NCBI RefSeq assembly: GCF_002749975.1
Contig: NZ_PEIG01000008.1
Span: forward strand, 204,201-268,200
Direction: 5' to 3'
Source of the DNA: Gloeocapsopsis sp. IPPAS B-1203
GTDB taxonomy: Bacteria > Cyanobacteriota > Cyanobacteriia > Cyanobacteriales > Chroococcidiopsidaceae
DNA: 64,000 nt
Below are positions 27,904-37,026 of the stretch, piece by piece (position 1 is the stretch's first letter; every line of letters starts with the position of its first letter). Made by a program: the position numbers and the translations under genes. The notes beneath the pieces are model-generated. The model ran no database searches. It saw nothing but the letters and a program-made list of their open reading frames with translations, and was not told the DNA's origin.

Positions 27904-28362
27904 ATGGGTGCTGATATGAGTTCAGTCAGGGGTGTAGAGATTCATCCGTTATCAGCAATAAAAGGGGGTATGACTGAGTTTTATACCCCTCAATCGAGCC
28001 ATGAGACAATGCTGGTGCAAATTCCACCAAAAACAATTGACGATCTTTTTGTGCACAAAACACAAACTGACCAGCTATTAGTTGTTAAAGGTAGTTTTGT
28101 ACTAGTAGTGTTAGTAAATCGTCATTATCAATACATACCCTTGAGCGATCGCAAACCTACGGTAGTAAAAATTCCTCCTGGAGTGTTGCATGGAGCAATA
28201 AATCTGTCATCTGAACCTTGTGTATTAGTCAATGCGGTATTACGTCATCGTCCAACAGTTGAAAAAGATTACCAACCGCACAAACCACCGTTTCCTTATG
28301 AGATCGACACAGTAAGGGCGATTTTGGCGTTGGAGTCACAAGTTAATCGGGCGATCGCATAG
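27904..28362 (+). CDS. cupin-fold protein resembling dTDP-4-dehydrorhamnose 3,5-epimerase
   Basis: 152 residues from ATG 27904 (TTG 27895 and ATG 27919 are alternatives). The arrangement QIPPKTIDDLFVHKTQTDQLLVVKGSFVLVVL ... VVKIPPGVLHGAINLSSEPCVLVNAVLRH (seen in pieces) is that of RmlC-like cupins: a basic residue-His pair, a beta-barrel and the PPGVLHG turn. It is shorter than true RmlC (about 180 residues) and no rml genes are near, so epimerase activity is uncertain. It ends at a shared hairpin terminator with the convergent response regulator. Confidence 0.7.
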   Translation: MGADMSSVRGVEIHPLSAIKGGMTEFYTPQSSHETMLVQIPPKTIDDLFVHKTQTDQLLVVKGSFVLVVLVNRHYQYIPLSDRKPTVVKIPPGVLHGAINLSSEPCVLVNAVLRHRPTVEKDYQPHKPPFPYEIDTVRAILALESQVNRAIA

Positions 28363-28365
28363 TAA

Positions 28366-28391
28366 TAGCGATCAAAAAAATTTGGTCGCTA
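28366..28391. terminator. bidirectional hairpin terminator
   Basis: TAGCGATC (28366-28373) pairs with GGTCGCTA (28384-28391), one U-G wobble, around an A7T3 loop. It sits exactly between the convergent cupin and response regulator genes, overlapping the regulator stop codon. Confidence 0.5.
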
Positions 28392-29030
28392 AGACTGAAA
28401 TTGAGAATGTGCATAAATGGCAAGTTGAGCACGGTTGCGCAGCTCAAGGCGATTGAGTAAATGATTTACATGGGTTTTAACGGTTCCTTCCGAAATGTAA
28501 AGCTGTTCAGCAATGTCACGATTGGTGCAACCTCGCCCAATTAGCTGCAATACTTCTTGTTCCCGACGAGTTAGCTGAGATTGTAGCTGGCTAGGTACTA
28601 AAGGAGCCTTAGTTGCTGGAATACCCGCAATCAACTTCTCTATAAGTTTGGGAGCAAGTTGCGTGTAGCCACGATGAACGAGACGAATTGCTTGTGCCAA
28701 CTCTTCTGACGGCATATCCTTGAGTAGATATCCTTTTGCACCCGCTCGTATAGCATCTGAAATGTACTGATCGTCATCAAAGGTAGTTAAAACTAATACA
28801 CTAATGTTTGGGAACGCCTGACAGATGAGGCGGGTTGCTTCTCTCCCGTCCATAAGAGGCATTTTCACATCCATTAACACAACATCTGGTTGCAGCGTAG
28901 TGACTTGATCTAGGGCTGCTTTGCCATTGTTGGCAATTCCAACAACTTCTAAGTCTGGCTCTAGGCTTAACATAGCTTTTAAACCCTGGCAGATAAGAGT
29001 CTGATCGTCAACCAACAGCAGGCGAATCAT
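28389..29030 (-). CDS. NarL/LuxR-family response regulator
   Basis: 213 residues. The receiver domain (1-120) has the acidic pocket (LLVDDQ), the phosphoacceptor Asp in VVLMDVKMPLMDG, the Thr of VLVLTTFDDD and the Lys of GYLLKD. The LuxR-type DNA-binding domain (about 150-208) is intact: LTRREQEVLQLIGRGCTNRDIAEQLYISEGTVKTHVNHLL. It is downstream of, and in the same direction as, the histidine kinase at 29158, with 127 bp between them, and forms a two-component system with it. Targets are unknown; the divergent RTX gene at 30693 is a candidate. Confidence 0.93.
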   Translation of the reverse strand: MIRLLLVDDQTLICQGLKAMLSLEPDLEVVGIANNGKAALDQVTTLQPDVVLMDVKMPLMDGREATRLICQAFPNISVLVLTTFDDDQYISDAIRAGAKGYLLKDMPSEELAQAIRLVHRGYTQLAPKLIEKLIAGIPATKAPLVPSQLQSQLTRREQEVLQLIGRGCTNRDIAEQLYISEGTVKTHVNHLLNRLELRNRAQLAIYAHSQFQS

Positions 29031-29157
29031 GTAGTGTGCTCCGAAACGTCTAATAATTTAATACACGAGCGACGTTTCTGATTAAGTAATTTCTGTTATT
29101 TTGAAATCATATCATCTCCGGTTAAATAATCAGAATAACAGTATTATTACGGTGTTA

Positions 29158-30381
29158 TTAGTCACTAGTCACCTTTGTGGAAAGATTTTGTGCTGCGACT
29201 TGTGTCGGCAGGCTAACAATGATGCGACAACCACAACCAAGGGCTGTTTCCAGGCGAAAATCTCCGTCTAGTGCCGCTACTCGTTCTTGTATTCCTTGCA
29301 GTCCAAAGCCGCTAGTATCAGCCGTTACATCGAATCCCTGACCGTTATCTGCGATCGCTAGATGTACCACATCTGACGTTGCTTGCAGTTGAAGTTGAAC
29401 TTGGGTAGCTTGTGCATACTTGCAGATATTAGTCAAGGCTTCTTGGATAACTCGATAAAGTGTTTTCACAATTTGAGGTGACAAATCTGCTTTGACATCA
29501 ATATTGCTTGCAGTCTCGATTCCTGTACTTCGACGAAAATCTTCCACAAGAGCAGCGATCGCCTCTAAAGAAGGTTCGGCTTGAGCATCTGCCCGCAGTG
29601 CATTTACCGATTGACGCACCTCTTGCATTGCCAACTTTCCCAACCGTTGCGCGTGTTCTAAAAAGGCTTGTGCTTGATCGCGATCGCGCTGCCAAAGCTT
29701 TGCAACTGTTTGCAGTTGAATGTTCAAGGTTGTCAGCGCATGACCTAAGGCATCGTGAATCTCGCGGGCAATGCGATTGCGTTCTTGTACTGCTGCTAAG
29801 TCTTCAACTTGCAGCGCATACTGCCGCAGTTGTTTATGCGCAAGTAACAGTTGTTGCTGGGTTTGGCGCTCTGCTAACAAAGTGTTGACCAACTGCGACA
29901 CTAAAAACAGCACTAGCCCAAACATCAAAAATTCGGCAATTTGGTGCATCAAAATTCGCTGTAACTGAACATCAGGCAGTATCAAAGGCAGAAACGTGCT
30001 GAGATATTGCATTTGATGTACTGCAAACAAAATTAAAGACAAACCTGCAACAATCCAGCGTCCTGGTGGCTCGAATAAAAAGCAACTCCGGATCATCACA
30101 ATCACATACAGCGTGGGCAAGATGTGCAAGTATCCCAAAATTGTCCCGCAAAATATCAAACTAATCTCAATCGCGGTGTAGACATACCGCATGAAATTGC
30201 TACCACTAGGCAGCATTAACCCCATCAACCCCAACAAAGCTAAGATCAATAGATGCTGTACCGGAATACTTTGCCGCTCCCATGCTTCAAACACCGCCAT
30301 TGCGGTACAGCTAGCAAGCATCGCCCATTCTGTGTAGAGCAAGAATCGGAAGGGAGTAGGTTGGAGTGGCGACAGAAGCAT
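29158..30381 (-). CDS. NarX-type sensor histidine kinase (HisKA_3)
   Basis: 407 residues. About five or six N-terminal transmembrane helices (residues 10-175) form the sensor part, without a recognisable extracytoplasmic domain. A coiled coil leads to the H-box RNRIAREIHDALGHALTTLNIQLQ of the HisKA_3 class, then an HATPase domain with VIQEALTNICKYAQATQV (N-box), ADNGQGFD and SGFGLQGIQERV. Its partner is the NarL-type regulator at 28389. The signal is unknown; membrane-embedded sensors of this class often respond to membrane or envelope state. Confidence 0.92.
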   Translation of the reverse strand: MLLSPLQPTPFRFLLYTEWAMLASCTAMAVFEAWERQSIPVQHLLILALLGLMGLMLPSGSNFMRYVYTAIEISLIFCGTILGYLHILPTLYVIVMIRSCFLFEPPGRWIVAGLSLILFAVHQMQYLSTFLPLILPDVQLQRILMHQIAEFLMFGLVLFLVSQLVNTLLAERQTQQQLLLAHKQLRQYALQVEDLAAVQERNRIAREIHDALGHALTTLNIQLQTVAKLWQRDRDQAQAFLEHAQRLGKLAMQEVRQSVNALRADAQAEPSLEAIAALVEDFRRSTGIETASNIDVKADLSPQIVKTLYRVIQEALTNICKYAQATQVQLQLQATSDVVHLAIADNGQGFDVTADTSGFGLQGIQERVAALDGDFRLETALGCGCRIIVSLPTQVAAQNLSTKVTSD

Positions 30382-30692
30382 AGGTATCCTTGCTAAAGTT
30401 GAGAGCTTATTTTATTAATACTGCGAACAAGCTTGAATGAGTGATTGCAAAGGAATTTTTCAAACTTTGGTTGCAGACGTTGCGTGATGTTGATCAAAAG
30501 ATAGAGTAATCGGGTCAACGAAAGTTAGAGTTGTTGTCATGATTTCGTTGATGTGGAATTCAAACTTTCTTTAGACGCTGAGCCAGGGTTGAGTTGCATA
30601 AGATTAGGTCATCGAGCAGAACGCAAACGCACTTGTTAACTGCTCGCACCAGAAAAGCAATTTGATTTATCTAAATTAAGGAATAACTCATC
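30382..30692. other. intergenic region between divergent kinase and RTX genes
   Basis: About 310 bp that must hold the promoters for both genes. GAGCAG and CTGCTC near 30616-30647 form a loose 6-bp inverted repeat. AAGGAA about 11 bases before ATG 30693 can serve as ribosome binding site. No small gene or stable RNA is evident. Confidence 0.4.
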
Positions 30693-31583
30693 ATGGTACA
30701 AGTAGTAGGAACTGCTGGTAATGACGCACTGATTGGGTCGAATGGAGATGACCTGATTCAAGGACTTGCGGGTGACGATCGCCTCAGTGTTGTCCAAGCG
30801 TTTATTAATCAACCGAATGGAATTGTGAATCTAGGCGATCCAGGCAACGATACCCTAGATGGTGGTGTTGGCAATGATACAATGACGGGTGGAATTGGCA
30901 ATGATACATATATTGTCGATAGCGTGGGTGATACAGTCATTGAGTTTTTCGGCTCAGTCATTGATCCTGAAAGTGGTGGCATCATCGAAGGTGGCAATGA
31001 TACTGTTCGGGCTTCGGTTGGTTTTACCTTGAGTAATTTTGTCGAAAACTTGACGTTGACAGGCACTGCCAAGATTAATGGTACCGGCAACGAACTCAAT
31101 AACGCGATCAGAGGAAATGGTGCTAATAATACGCTGAATGGTTTAGCAGGCAATGACACGCTGATTGGTGGCAATGGAGTTGATATTCTCAATGGTGGTG
31201 CAGGTAACGACCAACTCTCCGGTGGCAAAGGCAATGATGTCTTAGTAGGCGGTGCAGGTGCAGATCGCTTCTTATTCGATTCTGGTAAGTCGTTCCAGCG
31301 CAGCGACTTTGGAGTTGATACCATTCGTGACTTTGTGACAGGAACCGACAAGATCGTTCTGGATCAAACCACATTCGGAAATATCACGGTGAATGATATT
31401 GAGATTGTCGCTAATGATGCGATCGCTGCTACTAGCGATGCATTAATTAGCTTTAGCCTTGGCTCGGATCGCGTCTTCTTCAACCAAAACGGTGTTCAAA
31501 CTGGCTTTGGTACAGGTGGTGCTTTTGTCCAACTGCAAGGACTCCCAGAAATTACTGTTAGCGACTTTACAATTCAGGTGTAA
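30693..31583 (+). CDS. RTX (hemolysin-type) calcium-binding repeat protein
   Basis: 296 residues. Two blocks of GGxGxDxxx nonapeptides are visible (DGGVGNDTMTGGIGNDTY around 65-85, and GLAGNDTLIGGNGVDILNGG followed by three more units around 150-190). These fold into a calcium-binding parallel beta roll. The C-terminal ~100 residues (DFVTGTDKIVLDQTTFG...) are a cap typical of cyanobacterial RTX proteins. There is no N-terminal signal peptide, consistent with type I secretion through a C-terminal signal. No catalytic domain is seen. No secretion genes are adjacent. Confidence 0.88.
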   Translation: MVQVVGTAGNDALIGSNGDDLIQGLAGDDRLSVVQAFINQPNGIVNLGDPGNDTLDGGVGNDTMTGGIGNDTYIVDSVGDTVIEFFGSVIDPESGGIIEGGNDTVRASVGFTLSNFVENLTLTGTAKINGTGNELNNAIRGNGANNTLNGLAGNDTLIGGNGVDILNGGAGNDQLSGGKGNDVLVGGAGADRFLFDSGKSFQRSDFGVDTIRDFVTGTDKIVLDQTTFGNITVNDIEIVANDAIAATSDALISFSLGSDRVFFNQNGVQTGFGTGGAFVQLQGLPEITVSDFTIQV

Positions 31584-31927
31584 AAATTGTTAGAAGGGGC
31601 GAGGAGCGAGGGGAAAATATAAAAACCTAGCCCTGTTAATTAGAATTGTGATGTCCCCGATTTTAATCGTGGAGTAGGAGAAAAGGTATCTAAAATGAGA
31701 TCCTCACTTTTAAGCATGGGGGTGTCTCACTCCTCGCTCCTCTTGAAGTCGTCGCTAGCTGTTAAAGTAGTAGAGCAATCCTATCTAAGTTATAAACTCT
31801 TTTTTGCACCAAACCACACCAGCGTATTGCCAGCACAATGTTAGCCGCAGGCGGTAGGATCTAAAGGTCTCAAAGAAAAGACTTCACAAACAATTTAGGG
31901 TTGCTATGCTATTATTCTGGCTTAGTG
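31584..31927. repeat. intergenic region with GAGGAGCGAGG inverted repeats
   Basis: GAGGAGCGAGG (31601-31611) and its exact reverse complement CCTCGCTCCTC (31732-31742) flank about 120 bp downstream of the RTX gene. Such ACTCCTCGCTCCTC-type phrases are common in cyanobacterial spacers. No gene is supported in the remaining sequence up to sfsA. Confidence 0.45.
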
Positions 31928-32665
31928 ATGACGTTTCTTTACCACTACCCAACGTTATATCCTGGTGTTCTTCTCAAACGCTACAAGCGCTTTTTTGCAG
32001 ATGTGCAGTTGGAGTCTGGAGAAGTTGTTACAGCACATTGTCCGAATACTGGACCAATGACGGGCATTTGTCAACCTGGTAGTACTGTGCAAGTATCTTA
32101 TAGCGACAATCCAAAGCGATCGCTTAAGTACACCTGGGAAATGATTCTCGTCAATGATAATGAGCCTACTTGGGTAGGTGTTAATACGAGTTTACCTAAT
32201 CGGATTATCAAACTAGCGCTAGAACAAAATCTGTTTCCTTTGGGGAGTTACAACAAGATTCGTTTTGAAGTTCCCTATGGTACAGATAAAAAAAGTCGAG
32301 TAGATTTTGTTTTAGATGGCGATTGCGCTTCGCGCAGCACCAGAGGCGATCGCACAACTTATATTGAAGTAAAAAGCACAACTTGGGTAAACGGGCGAAC
32401 TGCGTTATTTCCTGACACCGAAACAACACGCGGACAAAAACATCTACGCGAACTTACGGCATTAATACCAGCAAACGATGCGGTGATGTTGTACTTTATC
32501 AATCGCGGTGATTGTACTGCGTTTGCACCTGGAGATGGTGCCGATCCAATTTATGGTCAATTATTACGGGCTGCGATCGCACTTGGGTTAATAGTCTTAC
32601 CGTGTCGCTTTGAAATTACTCCTGAAGGTATCAGCTATTTAGGATTAGCAGAGTTAAGAGTTTAA
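31928..32665 (+). CDS. sfsA: sugar fermentation stimulation protein homologue (SfsA nuclease)
   Basis: 245 residues from ATG 31928 (MTFLYHYPTLYPGVLLKRYKRF, the normal SfsA start); the open frame begins nine codons earlier. Hallmarks: ADVQLESGEVVTAHCPNTGPMTG, the nuclease core FEVPYGTDKKSRVDFVL followed by YIEVKSTTW, and TRGQKHLRELTAL. SfsA proteins carry an N-terminal OB-like fold and a PD-(D/E)xK domain (D of RVDF, E and K of EVK). A HIP1-rich insertion (CASRSTRGDR) sits between the D and ExK motifs. The cellular role is uncertain despite the historical name. Confidence 0.93.
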   Translation: MTFLYHYPTLYPGVLLKRYKRFFADVQLESGEVVTAHCPNTGPMTGICQPGSTVQVSYSDNPKRSLKYTWEMILVNDNEPTWVGVNTSLPNRIIKLALEQNLFPLGSYNKIRFEVPYGTDKKSRVDFVLDGDCASRSTRGDRTTYIEVKSTTWVNGRTALFPDTETTRGQKHLRELTALIPANDAVMLYFINRGDCTAFAPGDGADPIYGQLLRAAIALGLIVLPCRFEITPEGISYLGLAELRV

Positions 32666-32699
32666 AAAAATACCAATTACCTATTACCCATTACCACTT

Positions 32700-33851
32700 T
32701 CACAAAAAAGTCGAAAGTACAAAAAGTATTCCTAAGTGCCAGAATACCAGGTTGACAGCGATACCTGTGGCAATTCCGGCGATCGCCCAGCGTTTTTGAT
32801 GTTGCTGAAAGTGTTCAATACTTTGCCAACGACGACTTTTCCACGCCCATTCATTACCTTTAACACCAAGAGCGATCGCCATCCAAAACCCCAATACAGG
32901 AACCCAAGACAAAAAACCAATCCACACGCCATTTGAAATTAACCAAAAAGGTGCAAGTAAAAATGCACCCCAGTTCCAACCTTGAATTTCTTCTGGTACG
33001 CAGATTGAGGTATCAAATAAACCACCTTTACCAGAGTTATTCACCACAGTAGTACTAACAACAATCCCCGATTCTAATGCAGCTAAAGCTTGACGTGCAG
33101 AATTGAATCGTTTTTCTACTGCTGGTTCTGTGATTTTCTGCAACCAGCTAAGCAGACTAGAGCTACAATTTACCAAGTCAGCAAATTGAAAATGTAAGTT
33201 GTGCTGGGGTAAATCTGCAGGTGAAGTACCAGTAAGTAGATGAATTAAAGTTGCACCCAAAGCATAAAGATCAGATGCAGCAACAGCTTTCCCGCCAAAT
33301 TGTTCTAAAGGCGTATAACCGTCAGTGCCAACGACTGTAAATGTCTCACCGAGATGTGTATCATATTGAACTGCACCAAAGTCAACTAAATATACTTTCT
33401 CATCGTTACTCCAGATTAAATTACTCGGTTTGATATCGCGATGGATAAGTGGCGGATACAACTCGTGGAGATATACGAGGATGTGTAATACTTGTGCAGC
33501 AATTTGACGAATTTGCGATTCACTCAAGCATTGTTGCTGCCATTGTTGTAGTGATATGCCAGGAATATACTCTTGAACTAAAACATAAGCAGGTGATTGT
33601 GCTTCTAGCCAGAATGCGTCTCGATATTGGGGAATTTGAGGATGACTGATGTGCTGTAAAACTTGGGCTTGGCGTTCAAATAGTTTTAATTCTTCCCATT
33701 CTGTCACATGACTAAAAAACAGTACTTTTACAATCACACAAGTGGTTGGGTGTGTGCAATCAACTGCTAGCCAAGTTTGCTTGCTTCGGCAATTCTTCAG
33801 CTTTTCCTGAAGTTGGTAGCGCCCTTGTAAAAGTTGTCCGCATTGCAGCAT
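32700..33851 (-). CDS. serine/threonine protein kinase with C-terminal membrane segment
   Basis: 383 residues. The kinase domain (10-270) has a degenerate glycine loop (GRYQLQEKLKNCRSKQTWLA lacks GxGxxG), the ATP Lys in CVIVKVLFF, the catalytic loop LIHRDIKPSNLIW, DFGAVQYD, and GTDGYTPLEQFGG activation region. It is therefore probably active. The C-terminal ~100 residues hold two or three transmembrane segments (WGAFLLAPFWLISNGVWIGF, GIATGIAVNLVFWHLGILF). Bacterial Hanks-type kinases of this size are abundant in cyanobacteria. Substrates are unknown. Confidence 0.88.
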   Translation of the reverse strand: MLQCGQLLQGRYQLQEKLKNCRSKQTWLAVDCTHPTTCVIVKVLFFSHVTEWEELKLFERQAQVLQHISHPQIPQYRDAFWLEAQSPAYVLVQEYIPGISLQQWQQQCLSESQIRQIAAQVLHILVYLHELYPPLIHRDIKPSNLIWSNDEKVYLVDFGAVQYDTHLGETFTVVGTDGYTPLEQFGGKAVAASDLYALGATLIHLLTGTSPADLPQHNLHFQFADLVNCSSSLLSWLQKITEPAVEKRFNSARQALAALESGIVVSTTVVNNSGKGGLFDTSICVPEEIQGWNWGAFLLAPFWLISNGVWIGFLSWVPVLGFWMAIALGVKGNEWAWKSRRWQSIEHFQQHQKRWAIAGIATGIAVNLVFWHLGILFVLSTFL

Positions 33852-33926
33852 GAAATTGCGATTCCTTAAAGCCCCTTCTCTAATTTAGTCAAAGTGAGAA
33901 CTATGCAGTAACGATTTTGTGTATCT

Positions 33927-34592
33927 CTACCAAGGTAATATCTCACCGTTGCTGTGCCAAAAAATCCCTGTATTTTCCAACGTTAATTGATCAATTCGCG
34001 TTAACAATCCTTGTACTGAGGCTTCCGCTGTAATGCCATTGACTGTAAAATTCGTCATGCGAGTTTGCACTAAGCCTGGATGTAAAATAGCTACAGCAAT
34101 GCTTTGTGGTTTGAGATCGTGGGCAAGCGATTTACCTGCCATAGATAGTGCCACTTTTGACATCCGATAGCCGTAAGATCCACCAGAAGTATTATCTGCA
34201 ATCGAACCCATCCGGCTTGTCATCAATACAACCTTTGCACCAGATTTTAGGCGAGGAAGCAATACTTGAGTAACCCGCAATGCACCAAGCGCATTAACCT
34301 CAAACTGTTCTCGAATACTATCAAAGTCGAGATGTTCTAATGTAACGCGCTTGATAATACCAGCATTGTTGATTAAGACATCAATCGGGGTTTCTCCTAG
34401 TCGCTTGTGCAAATCTGCAACTGAAGCATCAGAGGTAATATCAATACCTTCTTCTAAACGAACTCCTAACGCCTTTAACTCATCCGTTGCTGTTCGACAA
34501 ACTGCGATCGCACTATCCCCGCGCTGCTGAAGTTGACGACAATATTCATAACCAATACCGCGATTTGCCCCTGTCACTAAATATGTTGCCAT
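33927..34592 (-). CDS. short-chain dehydrogenase/reductase family protein
   Basis: 221 residues. Rossmann start YLVTGANRGIGYEYCRQLQQRG (TGxxxGIG cofactor motif), NNAG at about residue 75, and the catalytic YRMSK (YxxxK) with an upstream Ser (TSRMGSI). The length is slightly short for a classical SDR. It resembles C-factor-like or benzil-reductase-like SDRs acting on small carbonyl compounds; the substrate is unknown. Confidence 0.87.
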   Translation of the reverse strand: MATYLVTGANRGIGYEYCRQLQQRGDSAIAVCRTATDELKALGVRLEEGIDITSDASVADLHKRLGETPIDVLINNAGIIKRVTLEHLDFDSIREQFEVNALGALRVTQVLLPRLKSGAKVVLMTSRMGSIADNTSGGSYGYRMSKVALSMAGKSLAHDLKPQSIAVAILHPGLVQTRMTNFTVNGITAEASVQGLLTRIDQLTLENTGIFWHSNGEILPW

Positions 34593-34648
34593 AAGATGCT
34601 TATACTGCGATGACCCTTTCTTATGTTAGGCGATCGCACTCTATAACC

Positions 34649-35062
34649 TCATTCATCCACTTTCCTTCTAGTTGCTTTAATCCGCGATCGCTTATTTTTA
34701 CTATCAAGCCGTTTTTGCTGAGAAAGATACGATGGCTTAGTGGGTTTACGCTTTTTAGGGATAACCATGACACTTTGAATCAAATCTTGCAAGCGTTTCA
34801 GTGCTTCCTCACGATTTTGTTCTTGGCTGCGATGTTCTTGTGATTTAATCACAATCACGCCGTCTTTTGTAATGCGTTGATCGCTTAGTTGCAATAATCG
34901 TTCTTTATAGAGATCAGGTAATGAGGAAGCTTGGATATCAAAGCGCAGATGAATTGCTGTCGCCACCTTATTGACATTTTGACCGCCCGCCCCTTGAGAA
35001 CGAACGGCACTCACTTCTATTTCGCTATCAGGAATAGTGACTGTTTTAGACACTTGTAGCAT
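34649..35062 (-). CDS. arfB: alternative ribosome-rescue factor, peptidyl-tRNA hydrolase ArfB
   Basis: 137 residues. The catalytic GGQ motif of class I release factors is present (VRSQGAGGQNVNKVATAIHLRFD), and the C-terminal tail is strongly basic (PKKRKPTKPSYLSQQKRLDSKNKR), as in ArfB/YaeJ, which inserts its tail into the mRNA channel of stalled ribosomes and hydrolyses the peptidyl-tRNA. There is no codon-recognition domain, so it is not RF1 or RF2. Confidence 0.93.
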   Translation of the reverse strand: MLQVSKTVTIPDSEIEVSAVRSQGAGGQNVNKVATAIHLRFDIQASSLPDLYKERLLQLSDQRITKDGVIVIKSQEHRSQEQNREEALKRLQDLIQSVMVIPKKRKPTKPSYLSQQKRLDSKNKRSRIKATRRKVDE

Positions 35063-35369
35063 AGTTGATCTGTATTGGCGTTAAAGAGCATTTGAAAAAG
35101 AGAAAAGCCTGTACAAGGTAGGTTATCAACACAGAAAGCGTGACAACCTGATAAAGCTTTATACAAATGCTACCTAAGAATGCGAGTGCAAATGAATTCA
35201 CCGCCAAACAAACATAGACGCAAAGCGGTGAACAGCGCGTTGGGCGGCTGCGCCGACTTGAAGCGACTGCGAACCCGAAGGGCTTCCCGTAGGGTAGTCC
35301 ACGGAGGTGGACTCAGATTGAGAATTGCAAACACATCGCTATAATCTTGACCAATAAATTCATTGGTGT
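35063..35369. repeat. intergenic region with dispersed GC-rich palindromic repeat
   Basis: The GC-rich stretch 35197-35313 stands out from AT-rich flanks. TTCACCGC (35197-35204) pairs with GCGGTGAA (35225-35232). AGTCCAC (35297-35303) pairs with GTGGACT (35308-35314 region). The 17-mer GTAGTCCACGGAGGTGG (35294-35310) recurs exactly on the other strand at 43997-44013, which marks a dispersed repeat. No gene is seen. Confidence 0.6.
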
Positions 35370-35600
35370 CTAAACTAAACCGATTGAGATGACAATTATC
35401 TTAGGTTGCTTTATATTACCTAGTATTTGTCTTGCAGCAGTTGAATGAGCAAAGATCGCCACGATAAATACAGCTACTACAATTAGAATAAAACGCCCAA
35501 ATAACCTTGCTTTCCAAAACTGTAAAATACTTTCCAGCGCTCGACTTAACAAACAAAGCTGGGCAAAAGCGATCGCCCTCATGCTGTTTAACCTGCTCAT
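35370..35600 (-). CDS. hypothetical small membrane protein (uncertain)
   Basis: 76 residues with one good transmembrane segment (FGRFILIVVAVFIVAIFAHS) preceded by basic residues. There is no clear Shine-Dalgarno and no family that I recognise. It could be a real small gene or chance frame in a spacer. Confidence 0.3.
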   Translation of the reverse strand: MSRLNSMRAIAFAQLCLLSRALESILQFWKARLFGRFILIVVAVFIVAIFAHSTAARQILGNIKQPKIIVISIGLV

Positions 35601-35728
35601 GCTTTCATATGTAGAGTTATGCAGAAAACTTACAAAAGTATTGTTAAGAACAGGCTATGAGACTGATAAGTTAATCTTAAGCTTATTTTTCTTGCTCAAA
35701 TGTCGCTATTATGAGGTCATGAGTCGCT

Positions 35729-36226
35729 ATGGATGAGCAACCACATTCTTTACTAAAAGCCTCAGATATTAACTCTATGGATGAGTTTGAATTTCATCAT
35801 CCACTCAATCCCAAATCAGAAATTTATTGGCGTAATATCAGTCGTGTTGTTGGGCTAGAACATATTGCCATTACACTTGCTCGCGTACCATCAGGAAAAG
35901 AATCTTTTATTTATCATCTGCACCATCATGAGGAAGAGTGGATTTACATCCTTTCTGGTAGAGGAATAGCAGAAATTGGAGACAGCGAATATGAAGTAGC
36001 TTCAGGTGACTTTATGGGCTTTGGGCTACCGCAACAACCACATCATCTCCGTAATCCTTTCAATGAAGATCTCGTTTATTTAATGGGTGGTGAAAAAGTT
36101 CGTTGCGATATTGGTGTTTTTCCTCGATTGGGTAAACGTGCGATCCGCGATGGTGATGCAGCATACATTATTGATGATTCAAAGCTACAAGATTTTTGGG
36201 ATAGTAAACAAGAGAGTGATGATTAG
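35729..36226 (+). CDS. cupin domain protein
   Basis: 165 residues. The cupin_2 core is clear: FIYHLHHHEEEWIYILSGRGIAEIGD (HxH...E metal ligands) and GDFMGFGLPQQPHHLRNP (the last His). The N-terminal part (FHHPLNPKSEIYWRNISRVVGLEHIAITLARVPSG) is shared with cupins of proteobacteria and cyanobacteria of unknown function. It is monocistronic, 49 bp before a Uma2 gene on the same strand. Confidence 0.8.
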   Translation: MDEQPHSLLKASDINSMDEFEFHHPLNPKSEIYWRNISRVVGLEHIAITLARVPSGKESFIYHLHHHEEEWIYILSGRGIAEIGDSEYEVASGDFMGFGLPQQPHHLRNPFNEDLVYLMGGEKVRCDIGVFPRLGKRAIRDGDAAYIIDDSKLQDFWDSKQESDD

Positions 36227-36275
36227 ATAGCACAGTGTTTGACCAATACGCTAAAAAACGCAATTCTAAAATTGT

Positions 36276-36896
36276 ATGAGTACGACAACGCTAAAAAAAC
36301 TAACTTTCATCGAATTTCTTGAACAATACCCAGATGGCGAAGGTATCTTTGAACTTGTGGATGGAGAAATTGTTCAGGTGGAACCGACGAGAGCGCACAA
36401 AAATGTGGCAAGATACCTTGTTAGATGCATGGATCGAGAAATTGAGCGATTAGGACTTGATTACATTGTTGACAAAGATATCGTCATCCGCACTGTCAAG
36501 GCGTCTGGTAAAGAACAAGGCAGAAACCCCGATGTTGGTGTGGTTTTATCAAGTGTGTGGAACAATAATGTATCCGCTTACGGTGCGGTAACTGAACCGA
36601 TTCAACTTGCGGTAGAAGTTGTTTCTACGAATTGGGAAGATGATTATATTGATAAGTTGGATGAGTATCAAAGGTTAGGAATTGCTGAGTATTGGATTAT
36701 TGATTATTTAGCGATCGCTTCTCGCACTATCTTGGGTTCGCCAAAATTTCCTACTGTTTTTGTTCATCAGCTAGTCGATAGCAAGTATCAAACACAAGCT
36801 TTTAAAGGCGCGGATAGAATTATCTCACTAACTTTTCCAGAAATAAACCTCACTACAGAACAAATTGTTGCAGCTAGCCAAATGTCAAAACTTTAA
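36276..36896 (+). CDS. Uma2 family (DUF820) endonuclease-like protein
   Basis: 206 residues. Matches the Uma2 fold: FELVDGEIVQVEPTRAHKNVARYL at the N-terminus, GRNPDVGVV with the catalytic Asp, IQLAVEVVSTNWEDDYIDKLDEYQRLGIAEYWIID with the Glu and following Lys, and the IISLTFPEINLTTEQI end. Compared with the copy at 2957 it lacks the coiled-coil tail. Family function is unresolved. Confidence 0.87.
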   Translation: MSTTTLKKLTFIEFLEQYPDGEGIFELVDGEIVQVEPTRAHKNVARYLVRCMDREIERLGLDYIVDKDIVIRTVKASGKEQGRNPDVGVVLSSVWNNNVSAYGAVTEPIQLAVEVVSTNWEDDYIDKLDEYQRLGIAEYWIIDYLAIASRTILGSPKFPTVFVHQLVDSKYQTQAFKGADRIISLTFPEINLTTEQIVAASQMSKL

Positions 36897-37026
36897 TATT
36901 ACAGACAACATCTATCGGGTAATAGATACTTTGTTCAATGACCAGTCACCAGCCCTGAAGTTACGTTTATTTTGACTCATTTACTTAATACTATAGTTGC
37001 TTCTTAGTGAGGTGGATAAGAATTAG

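Noticed and set aside
30809..31351. 180-codon minus-strand frame opposite the RTX gene
   Set aside because: Its Pro/Leu/Ser repeats are the antisense of the Gly/Asp-rich RTX repeats; the plus-strand gene explains it.
31584..31927. possible remnant frame on the minus strand before sfsA
   Set aside because: A short open stretch exists, but no collinear protein-like pieces comparable to those at 42808-43395 were found.
32732..32936. small frames in both directions near the 3' end of the kinase gene
   Set aside because: They lie within the membrane-spanning tail of the Ser/Thr kinase and have no independent support.
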